Of a DNA stretch of 48,053 nucleotides, positions 41,830 through 48,053 are shown in pieces (position 1 is the stretch's first letter; the number at the start of each line of letters is the position of its first letter). The stretch comes from Amycolatopsis acidicola (lineage in GTDB: Bacteria; Actinomycetota; Actinomycetes; Mycobacteriales; Pseudonocardiaceae). The stretch is taken from NCBI RefSeq assembly GCF_007713735.2, contig NZ_VMNW02000074.1, positions 1 to 48,053 on the forward strand, read 5' to 3'. Below the pieces are notes generated by a model, which was not told the DNA's origin, searched no databases, and saw nothing but the letters and a program-made list of their open reading frames with translations. Both the position numbers and the translations under genes were made by a program.

Positions 41830-42456
41830 ATGAGTGAATTCAAGCTTCCGCAGTCCCGGTACATCCTGCCCTCGTACGTCGAGCGCACCAGCTACGGGAT
41901 CAAGGAGTCCAACCCGTACAACAAGCTGTACGAGGAGCGCGTCATCTTCCTGGGCGTCCAGGTCGACGACGCCTCGGCGAACGACGTGATGGCGCAGCTG
42001 CTGCACCTCGAGCACGAGGACCCGGACCGCGACATCACGATCTACATCAACTCCCCCGGTGGCTCGTTCACCTCGCTGATGGCGATCTACGACACGATGC
42101 AGTTCGTCCGCCCGGACATCCAGACGGTCGCGCTGGGCCAGGCCGCCTCCGCCGCCGCGGTGCTGCTGGCCGCGGGCACCAAGGGCAAGCGGCTCGCGCT
42201 GCCCAACGCGCGTGTGCTGATCCACCAGCCCGCCACCGAAGGCACGTACGGTCAGGTGTCGGACCTGGAGATCCAGGCCAACGAGATCCAGCGGGTGCGC
42301 CGCCTGATGGAGACCACGCTGGCCAAGCACACCAACAAGACGCCCGACGAGGTCCGCGCCGACATCGAGCGCGACAAGATCCTGACGGCCGACCAGGCCA
42401 AGGAGTACGGGATCATCGACGAGGTGCTGCCCTACCGCAAGGCCTCCGACAGCTGA
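41830..42456 (+). CDS. clpP2: ATP-dependent Clp protease proteolytic subunit ClpP2
   Basis: 208 residues. Triad: S107 (GQAASAAA), H132 (VLIHQPATEG) and Asp in IERDKILTADQAKEYG. The N-terminal YILPSYVERTSYG lead is typical of the second actinobacterial ClpP. GGAG lies upstream of the ATG. With ClpP1 it forms the essential heteromeric protease of actinobacteria. A 345-bp gap follows before clpX. Confidence 0.96.
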   Translation: MSEFKLPQSRYILPSYVERTSYGIKESNPYNKLYEERVIFLGVQVDDASANDVMAQLLHLEHEDPDRDITIYINSPGGSFTSLMAIYDTMQFVRPDIQTVALGQAASAAAVLLAAGTKGKRLALPNARVLIHQPATEGTYGQVSDLEIQANEIQRVRRLMETTLAKHTNKTPDEVRADIERDKILTADQAKEYGIIDEVLPYRKASDS

Positions 42457-42801
42457 TCCGGGCACTGTTTCGTCAGTGGCGAGCGCGGGAGAACCGCGCG
42501 GCCGGTCCCGGGCAGTGGGATCGGCTTCGCCACGGCGAAACACCGAGCCGCGGGCCTGGCCCGGTGCGTGTCGATCAGGGCGCGTACCGGGCCAAGGTCC
42601 TAGGCTGGCCCGCGCGGCAGCGCCGCCCGAGCGGTGCCAGGGTCTCTTGGCCACGTCTCGGGGGACCGATGGTCCTCCCGTCAGACGCGTCGGGCGGGTA
42701 CCGTCAGAGGCGTTGCTGAAAGTTCCGCTGCCTCGGCGGCGAGGGCAGGTACACGGACAGGTGCGCCATCCGGCGCTCCGGAGGGGAACAGGTCTACGGT
42801 C
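42457..42801 (+). other. clpP2-clpX gap with hairpin and likely clpX promoter
   Basis: 345 bp with no gene. A 12-bp stem (42557-42568 with 42583-42594, one mismatch) may end clpP transcripts. TAGGCT at 42601 and TACCGT at 42699 are possible -10 elements for clpX, without clear -35 partners. A TTCGCC-AC-GGCGAA palindrome (42526-42539) could bind a regulator. A small stem (42463-42478) follows the clpP2 stop. Confidence 0.45.
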
Positions 42802-44097
42802 ATGGCACGGATCGGCGACGGCGGGGACCTGCTGAAGTGTTCTTTCTGCGGGAAGAGCCAGAAACAGGTGAAGAAGCTCATCGCCGGCCCCGGCGTGTAC
42901 ATCTGCGATGAATGCATCGACCTGTGCAACGAGATCATCGAAGAGGAACTGGCCGAAGCCGGTGACGTGAAGCTCGACGAGCTGCCGAAACCGTTCGACA
43001 TCCACGAGTTCCTCGACCAGTACATCATCGGCCAGAGCGACGCCAAGCGCACGCTCGCCGTCGCGGTGTACAACCACTACAAGCGCATCCAGTCCGACGA
43101 CAAGAGCGGCCCCAAGGACTCCAAGGACGAGCCGGTCGAGCTGGCCAAGTCCAACATCCTGCTGCTGGGCCCCACCGGATGCGGCAAGACCTACCTGGCG
43201 CAGACGCTCGCGAAGATGCTCAACGTGCCGTTCGCCATCGCCGACGCCACCGCCCTCACCGAGGCCGGGTATGTCGGCGAGGACGTCGAGAACATCCTCC
43301 TGAAGCTGATCCAGGCCGCCGACTACGACGTGAAGCGCGCCGAGACCGGCATCATCTACATCGACGAGGTCGACAAGATCGCCCGCAAGTCGGAGAACCC
43401 GTCGATCACTCGCGACGTCTCCGGCGAGGGCGTGCAGCAGGCGCTGCTGAAGATCCTCGAGGGCACCACCGCCTCGGTCCCGCCGCAGGGCGGGCGCAAG
43501 CACCCGCACCAGGAGTTCATCCAGATCGACACGACGAACGTGCTGTTCATCGTGGCCGGCGCGTTCGCCGGGCTGGAGAAGATCATCAACGAGCGGGTCG
43601 GCAAGCGGGGCCTCGGGTTCGGGGCGGACATCCGCACCCGCACCGAGATCGAGGAGAGCGACGTCTTCTCCGACACGATGCCGGAGGACCTGATCAAGTT
43701 CGGGCTGATCCCGGAGTTCATCGGCCGCCTGCCGATCGTGGCGAACGTGACCCACCTCGACAAGGACTCGCTGGTGCGGATCCTCACCGAGCCGCGCAAC
43801 GCGCTGGTCAAGCAGTACAAGAAGCTCTTCGAGATGGACGCCGTCGAGCTGGAGTTCACCAAGACGGCGCTCGAGGCGATCGCCGACCAGGCGGTGCTGC
43901 GCGGTACCGGCGCCCGTGGGCTGCGCGCCATCATGGAAGAGGTCCTGCAGCCGGTGATGTACGACATCCCGAGCCGCAACGACGTCGCCAAGGTGGTCAT
44001 CACCGAGCAGACGGTGCGGGAGAACGTGAACCCGACCATCGTGTCGCGTCAGCCTTCGCGCCGGCGTAGCACGGAGCGCGGCGAGAAGACCGCATAA
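42802..44097 (+). CDS. clpX: ATP-dependent Clp protease ATP-binding subunit ClpX
   Basis: 431 residues from ATG 42802. N-terminal zinc-binding domain with C13, C16, C35 and C38; AAA+ module with Walker A GPTGCGKT (123-130), Walker B IIYIDEVDKI, pore loop in the AGYVGEDVENIL region and sensor-2 TGARGLRAIMEEVL. The KRGLGFGADI loop is the ClpP-docking type. It unfolds tagged proteins and feeds them to ClpP1P2. The gap upstream suggests its own promoter in addition to any read-through. Confidence 0.97.
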   Translation: MARIGDGGDLLKCSFCGKSQKQVKKLIAGPGVYICDECIDLCNEIIEEELAEAGDVKLDELPKPFDIHEFLDQYIIGQSDAKRTLAVAVYNHYKRIQSDDKSGPKDSKDEPVELAKSNILLLGPTGCGKTYLAQTLAKMLNVPFAIADATALTEAGYVGEDVENILLKLIQAADYDVKRAETGIIYIDEVDKIARKSENPSITRDVSGEGVQQALLKILEGTTASVPPQGGRKHPHQEFIQIDTTNVLFIVAGAFAGLEKIINERVGKRGLGFGADIRTRTEIEESDVFSDTMPEDLIKFGLIPEFIGRLPIVANVTHLDKDSLVRILTEPRNALVKQYKKLFEMDAVELEFTKTALEAIADQAVLRGTGARGLRAIMEEVLQPVMYDIPSRNDVAKVVITEQTVRENVNPTIVSRQPSRRRSTERGEKTA

Positions 44098-44134
44098 CTG
44101 ACCGGTAGCCCGGACGGGCCAGAGCCCTGCTGGA

Positions 44135-44140
44135 TAAACT
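44135..44140 (+). promoter_or_regulatory. -10 element of a probable leaderless gene
   Basis: TAAACT followed by exactly six bases and ATG 44147. This distance places the transcription start at or next to the ATG. No ribosome site is present. The -35 region is weak. Confidence 0.5.
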
Positions 44141-44146
44141 GACTGG

Positions 44147-44548
44147 ATGAGCGTCGAGGGGGCGGGTCCCCGCCAGGATGCCGACAACGGCAGCGCGGCC
44201 GAGGCCGCCGGCGAGGACAAGGTCATTCCGGAGGGCCGGGGTGACGTGCGCGGGATCAGTGATCTGACGTACCGGATCATCACCCCGTACCTGAAGGATT
44301 CACTCGTGCACCGCTGCGTCCAGGTGGTGCTCGTGGTGCTCGCCGTCGTGTGCCTGATCGCCACGGGCGTGCGGCTTTCCCCGTTGCCGCTGCTGCCGAT
44401 CCCGTTGTTCGGGGTGGCCTACTACGCGCTGCGCCGGATGCGGACGGCTTCCTCGGACAGGCTGCTGGTGATCTGGGCGTCGACGCTGCTGGCCGCCGTC
44501 GTCGTCGGGTTCTGGTTCCTGTCGGTGGTCGGAACGTGGGTGTCCTGA
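44147..44548 (+). CDS. Small hypothetical membrane protein downstream of clpX
   Basis: 133 residues. The first 50 are acidic and probably cytoplasmic; then three TM segments (about 58-75, 78-95 and 108-130, with VVLVVLAVVCLIATG, LLPIPLFGVAYYAL and WASTLLAAVVVGFWFL). No recognised domain. It sits 49 bp after clpX with what looks like its own leaderless promoter and converges with the esterase gene across 7 bp. Confidence 0.7.
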   Translation: MSVEGAGPRQDADNGSAAEAAGEDKVIPEGRGDVRGISDLTYRIITPYLKDSLVHRCVQVVLVVLAVVCLIATGVRLSPLPLLPIPLFGVAYYALRRMRTASSDRLLVIWASTLLAAVVVGFWFLSVVGTWVS

Positions 44549-44555
44549 ACGGTTC

Positions 44556-45476
44556 CTAAACCGTGGGCACGTGTTTGCCGATGAAGCTCACGAAGCTGGG
44601 CACCACGGTGCGGTTGAAGGAATCGCCGTGTTTGCCGTGCGCGGTGTAGGTGATCGCCGGGTGGGTCGCGGCGTTGAACTGCCGCACGCCGGCGATGAAC
44701 GAATCCTCCGTGCCGCAGTAGGTGGCCATGGGGATACCGGCCGTGGAGTCCAGGTGCTTCAACGGATCCAGCGACGACCATTCGGCCTCGTCGTGGAAGA
44801 TGCCGCGCTTGGCCATTTCGGCCCAGGACAGGATCAGCGCCGGCGCGAGCAGCGCCAGTGCGCGCACCGGCTGGCTGTTTTCGGCGCGGCGGCGGGCGTA
44901 GAGCAGCCCGCCGAACCCGCCCATCGACATCCCGGTGCACGCGAACGGCAGCCCGTCCGTGCCGCCGAGGCCGCGCCGGCTGAGCCATTGCGGCACTTCC
45001 TCCAGCAGCATGGCCATCGGGTCGTCGCCGGGGTGGGCCTGGTGCCAGTAGTTGTCCCCGCCGTCGACGGCGACGAACCCGTAGGACGGTGACGCGTGCC
45101 GGGCGACCTGGCTGCTCAGCTCGGCGAGCGTGCCGGTGGGCGCGGCTGTGCGTGCGCGGCCGTGCAACCCGTGCAGCAGCAGCGACATCGGCAGGTTCTT
45201 CGGCGGGTTCTTGTTCGGCAGCAGCATGACGAGGTCGACCTGGCGGTTGCGCGCCTGCGACCAGACGCGCTCGACCTTCGCCACGCCGAGCTGGCTCACC
45301 GGGGTTGTCGACGTGACGCCCAGCGCGCGCTGCACCGCTTCACCGAACGGCAGCGCTCCCGTCGCGGTGGCGGCCGTGAACCCGGCGATGCCCAGCCCGG
45401 AACCTCCCGCGATCAGCAAGGATCTCCGGGACCACTGCCGCCGCGGCCGCTTCCCTTCCTGATCCACAGCGTCCAT
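44556..45476 (-). CDS. Exported alpha/beta-hydrolase esterase (antigen-85/esterase-D type)
   Basis: 306 residues. A twin-arginine-like signal (QWSRRSLLIAGGSGLGIAG) suggests folded export by Tat. Mature alpha/beta-hydrolase: oxyanion loop in LLLHGLHGRA, nucleophile Ser in TGMSMGGFGG (GxSxG), Asp in YCGTEDSF and His in AHGKHGDSFN. The fold class includes esterases and mycolyltransferase relatives; carboxylester hydrolysis is the safest call. The gene is 9 nt downstream of fdhD in the same orientation, but no functional link is evident. Confidence 0.8.
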   Translation of the reverse strand: MDAVDQEGKRPRRQWSRRSLLIAGGSGLGIAGFTAATATGALPFGEAVQRALGVTSTTPVSQLGVAKVERVWSQARNRQVDLVMLLPNKNPPKNLPMSLLLHGLHGRARTAAPTGTLAELSSQVARHASPSYGFVAVDGGDNYWHQAHPGDDPMAMLLEEVPQWLSRRGLGGTDGLPFACTGMSMGGFGGLLYARRRAENSQPVRALALLAPALILSWAEMAKRGIFHDEAEWSSLDPLKHLDSTAGIPMATYCGTEDSFIAGVRQFNAATHPAITYTAHGKHGDSFNRTVVPSFVSFIGKHVPTV

Positions 45477-45485
45477 TGAACCAGC

Positions 45486-46328
45486 TCAGGACAACGCCGT
45501 CGCCGTCTCCAGCACTCTGTGCTCACCGGTGTAGAGGTTCATGCTTTCCCCGCGCAGGAACCCGACGAGGGTCATCCCGTTCTCCTCGGCGAGCTCCGCC
45601 GCGAGCGAGGAGGGGGCGGAAACCGCTGCCAGCAAAGGGATCCCGGCCATCGCGGCCTTCTGCACCAGTTCGAAGGACGCCCGCCCGGACACCATCAGCC
45701 CCACCTGGCCCAGCGGCACCCTGTTCTCCAGCAGCGCCCAGCCGAGCACCTTGTCCACGGCGTTGTGCCTGCCGACGTCCTCACGCACGGCGAGCAGTTC
45801 ACCGTCCGAGGTGAACAGTCCGGCCGCGTGCAGCCCGCCGGTGCTGGCGAACACCCGCTGCCGGGCGCGCAGCTTGTCCGGCAGCCCGGCCAGCAGTTCC
45901 GGGGTGACCGAGAACGTGGAATCCCCTGGGGGGAAACGGGTTTTGAGCTTCACCGCGTCCAGGGCGGCCTTGCCGCAGACGCCGCAGGACGACGTCGTGT
46001 AGAAGTTCCGCTCCACGCCGGTCTCCGGCGGGGCCACGCCCTCGGCCAGGGTGAGGTCCAGCACGTTGTAGGTGTTGCGGCCCTGATCGTCGACACCATC
46101 GCAGTACCGCGCCGCGAACACGTCCGACGACGAGCCCAGCACGCCCTCCGAGAGCAGGAATCCGTGCGCCAGCTCCACGTCGTGCCCCGGGGTGCGCATG
46201 GTCACCGCCAGCGCCTTGCCGCCGACGCGGATCTCCAGCGGCTCCTCGGCCGCGAGTGAATCCGGCCGGCGGCGTTGTCCGCCGGCCGACAGCTTCCGCA
46301 CCGGTCGCCGCACTGTGACGCGTCCCAT
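45486..46328 (-). CDS. fdhD: Formate dehydrogenase accessory sulfurtransferase FdhD
   Basis: 280 residues from ATG 46328, which has GGAGGGAG upstream; the longer frame begins outside the family. The catalytic CxxC is C115-C118 (TSSCGVCGKA). Conserved RTPGHDVELAHGFLLSEG, EDVGRHNAVDKV and SGRASFELVQKA blocks are all present. It transfers sulfur from IscS to the molybdenum cofactor of formate dehydrogenase. No dehydrogenase subunit is in the window. It diverges from the oxalate/formate-type transporter, which supports a formate or oxalate role for the pair. Confidence 0.95.
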   Translation of the reverse strand: MGRVTVRRPVRKLSAGGQRRRPDSLAAEEPLEIRVGGKALAVTMRTPGHDVELAHGFLLSEGVLGSSSDVFAARYCDGVDDQGRNTYNVLDLTLAEGVAPPETGVERNFYTTSSCGVCGKAALDAVKLKTRFPPGDSTFSVTPELLAGLPDKLRARQRVFASTGGLHAAGLFTSDGELLAVREDVGRHNAVDKVLGWALLENRVPLGQVGLMVSGRASFELVQKAAMAGIPLLAAVSAPSSLAAELAEENGMTLVGFLRGESMNLYTGEHRVLETATALS

Positions 46329-46397
46329 GTCCGCTCCCTCCGAAACCGGTGTCCGAAAGTTCCACAAATGACTGGTGCGCCGCCACGCTTTCGGGAC

Positions 46398-46403
46398 TAG
46401 ATT
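46398..46403 (+). promoter_or_regulatory. Likely -10 of the OFA transporter gene
   Basis: TAGATT, 35 bp before GTG 46438, in the 109-bp gap to the divergent fdhD. The -35 region is not clear. Confidence 0.4.
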
Positions 46404-46437
46404 GCACTCTCAATCACCAGCCTAGGGGAGCGTCACT

Positions 46438-47802
46438 GTGGCCGTCACCTTCCTGGACCGTGGACGCACGGTCGCGCCGGCGAACTGGAGTCGCTGGCTC
46501 ATCCCGCCCGCCGCGCTGTCGGTGCACCTGGCGATCGGCCAGGCCTACGCGTGGAGCGTGTTCAAACCGCCGCTGGAGAAGTCGCTGAACCTGACCGGCA
46601 CGCTCAGCGCGCTGCCCTTCCAGCTCGGCATCGTGATGCTCGGCCTGTCCGCCGCGTTCGGCGGGACGCTGGTCGAGCGCAAGGGGCCGCGGTGGGCGAT
46701 GTTCGTGTCGATGACCTGCTTCTCCAGCGGGTTCCTGATCTCCGCGCTCGGCGCCGTCACTTCGCAGTACTGGCTGGTCGTGCTCGGCTACGGGCTGGTC
46801 GGCGGGATCGGGCTTGGCATCGGCTACATCTCGCCGGTGTCCACGCTGATCAAGTGGTTCCCGGACCGGCCGGGCATGGCCACCGGCATCGCGATCATGG
46901 GTTTCGGCGGCGGCGCGCTGATCGCGTCCCCGTGGTCGAGCCAGCTGCTGGAGACCTTCGGCACCGGCACGGGCGGGATCGCCACCACGTTCCTCGTTAT
47001 GGGCGTGGTCTACGCGGTGTTCATGTCGCTGGGCGTGTTCCTGATCCGCGTGCCGGCCGAAGGCTGGCGGCCCGCGGGCTGGGAACCGCCGGCCGCCAGC
47101 GGCAACAAGCTCATGACGACGGCGAACGTGTCGGCGGCCAACGCGCTGAAGACGCCGCAGTTCTGGTGCCTGTGGGTGGTGCTGTGCTTCAACGTGACCG
47201 CGGGCATCGGCATCCTGGAGAAGGCGTCGCCGATGATCATCGACTTCTTCAAGCAGACCCCGGCCCCGGTGAGCACCGCGGCCGCCGCCGGGTTCGTCGC
47301 GCTGCTGTCGCTGACCAACATGCTCGGCCGGTTCGTCTGGTCGTCCACTTCGGACGTCATCGGGCGCAAGAACATCTACCGGTGCTACCTGGGCATCGGC
47401 GCGCTGCTGTACCTGGTCATCGCGCTCACCGGGAACTCGTCCAAGGTGATCTTCATCCTGTGCGCGATGGTGATCCTTTCCTTCTACGGGGCGGGTTTCG
47501 CGACGATCCCGGCGTACCTGAAGGACCTGTTCGGCAGCTATCAGGTCGGCGCCATCCACGGGCGGCTACTCACCGCGTGGTCGGTGGCCGGGGTGCTCGG
47601 GCCGCTGATCGTGAACGCGATCGCGGACAGCCAGAAGCGGGCAGGCAAGCAGGGTCCGGACCTTTACACGATGTCGTTCTACATCATGATCGCGCTGCTG
47701 GTGCTCGGCTTCATCGCCAACGAACTGGTGCGGCCGGTCAACGAGCGCTACCACGAACCGGCCGCGGCGCCGGGCAGGACCGCGGTCAAGGAGGCGGAAT
47801 GA
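46438..47802 (+). CDS. OFA-family MFS transporter (oxalate/formate antiporter type)
   Basis: 454 residues from GTG 46438 with GGGGAG upstream. Twelve TM helices; family features include HLAIGQAYAWSVFKPPLEKSL in TM1, GGIGLGIGYISPVSTLIKWFP and GRFVWSSTSDVIGRKNIY. OFA members exchange oxalate, formate or related monocarboxylates. The C-terminal tail ending NERYHEPAA is cytoplasmic. Its stop overlaps the start of a 38-residue protein by 4 nt, implying a two-part transporter. Shared gap with divergent fdhD fits a formate role; the true substrate cannot be told. Confidence 0.88.
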   Translation: MAVTFLDRGRTVAPANWSRWLIPPAALSVHLAIGQAYAWSVFKPPLEKSLNLTGTLSALPFQLGIVMLGLSAAFGGTLVERKGPRWAMFVSMTCFSSGFLISALGAVTSQYWLVVLGYGLVGGIGLGIGYISPVSTLIKWFPDRPGMATGIAIMGFGGGALIASPWSSQLLETFGTGTGGIATTFLVMGVVYAVFMSLGVFLIRVPAEGWRPAGWEPPAASGNKLMTTANVSAANALKTPQFWCLWVVLCFNVTAGIGILEKASPMIIDFFKQTPAPVSTAAAAGFVALLSLTNMLGRFVWSSTSDVIGRKNIYRCYLGIGALLYLVIALTGNSSKVIFILCAMVILSFYGAGFATIPAYLKDLFGSYQVGAIHGRLLTAWSVAGVLGPLIVNAIADSQKRAGKQGPDLYTMSFYIMIALLVLGFIANELVRPVNERYHEPAAAPGRTAVKEAE

Positions 47803-47915
47803 ACGAGGGCGGGCGTCCGTGGCTGATGACCCTGGCGTGGCTGTGGGTCGGGTTGCCCTTCGCGTACGGGCTGTACGAGCTGATCCAGAAGATGGTGCAG
47901 CTCTTCGGAGGCTAG
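47799..47915 (+). CDS. MFS transporter small subunit, 38 aa
   Basis: 38 residues starting at ATG 47799 within the ATGA overlap. One TM segment (about residues 8-26, WLMTLAWLWVGLPFAYGLYE) and a short amphipathic end KMVQLFGG. Such small open frames follow actinobacterial OFA-type transporters and are annotated as transporter small subunits. Tight coupling argues for a subunit rather than a chance frame. It would be missed by most length cut-offs. Confidence 0.75.
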   Translation: MNEGGRPWLMTLAWLWVGLPFAYGLYELIQKMVQLFGG

Positions 47916-48053
47916 GTTCTGTTTTGTAAGTGGCGGAGCCGCTTGCGGTGGGCCGTCAACCGGCACCGCCGGGGGTTTGAATCGGTGGAGCCGCGCGGAG
48001 CGTGTCCGTTGAGGGCGGTGGCGGGCGGCGGGTGGGCGGTTCCTGGCGAGGAC
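47916..48053. other. Terminal stretch, nothing supported
   Basis: 138 bp after the small subunit. It begins with GGTTCTGTTTTG and becomes GC-rich; no open frame with a start, ribosome site or recognisable family is seen. A gene could begin beyond the window edge. Confidence 0.4.

Noticed and set aside
42526..42539. TTCGCC-AC-GGCGAA as a ClgR operator for clpX
   Set aside because: ClgR sites need CGC-N5-GCG spacing; here the gap is N4, and it is 260 bp from clpX. Kept only as a palindrome.

Overview
The window is GC-rich throughout, with frequent GTG and TTG starts, many 4-nt stop/start overlaps and actinobacterial gene families such as CebR, DUF2630 and the tig-clpP1-clpP2-clpX order. This points to a Pseudonocardiaceae-type actinomycete, most likely Amycolatopsis or a close relative. 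That is an inference from gene content and order; no rRNA marker is present. It looks like ordinary chromosome: no transposase, integrase, tRNA, rRNA or CRISPR was seen.

Layout. (1) 16-4635: a LysR regulator diverges from an MFS transporter and a formylglycine-type arylsulfatase, a probable sulfate-ester uptake and hydrolysis unit. (2) 4655-9391: assorted metabolic genes (class-V aminotransferase, metallophosphoesterase, HAD phosphatase, RpiR/SIS regulator, GGCT-like protein). (3) 17352 down to 9436, all on the minus strand and nearly gapless: OmpR regulator, sensor kinase, GH18-like lipoprotein, 82-aa membrane protein, a deacetylase/glycosyltransferase fusion resembling Streptomyces MatB, a stand-alone receiver protein and GlmS. 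This reads as one regulated operon for a GlcNAc-type extracellular polysaccharide, from precursor supply to polymer. (4) DUF2630 and an amidohydrolase, then a 21-bp-unit inverted repeat array. (5) 19341-25033: cebR divergent from cebEFG-bglC, the cellobiose module, with two CebR-type operators.

(6) 25799-37510: a PP2C-like phosphatase, two paralogous GT39 membrane glycosyltransferases, a GT2-GtrA fusion, an orphan sensor kinase and a redox operon (DUF5666 protein, lipoprotein, ApbE, b-type membrane cytochrome, NuoF-like protein, ferredoxin). Five promoters here share one architecture: four pentamers, mostly CACAG, phased every 11 bp in the direction of the gene, ending exactly 10 nt before a -10 hexamer. 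In four of them the -10 lies only 6-7 nt before the ATG, which suggests leaderless mRNAs. I read this as a local regulon of a PhoP/OmpR-class regulator not encoded beside the kinase, joining envelope glycosylation, a phosphatase and membrane redox chemistry. It is the most interesting signal in the window.

(7) 37565-37890: a 67-bp tandem repeat array running into the 3' end of a desaturase-like/ferredoxin-reductase fusion gene. (8) 39628-44548: trigger factor, ClpP1, ClpP2, ClpX and a small membrane protein. (9) 44556-47915: a Tat-exported esterase, FdhD and an OFA-type oxalate/formate transporter with a 38-aa small partner, suggesting formate or oxalate metabolism. The last 138 bases hold no gene that I can support.
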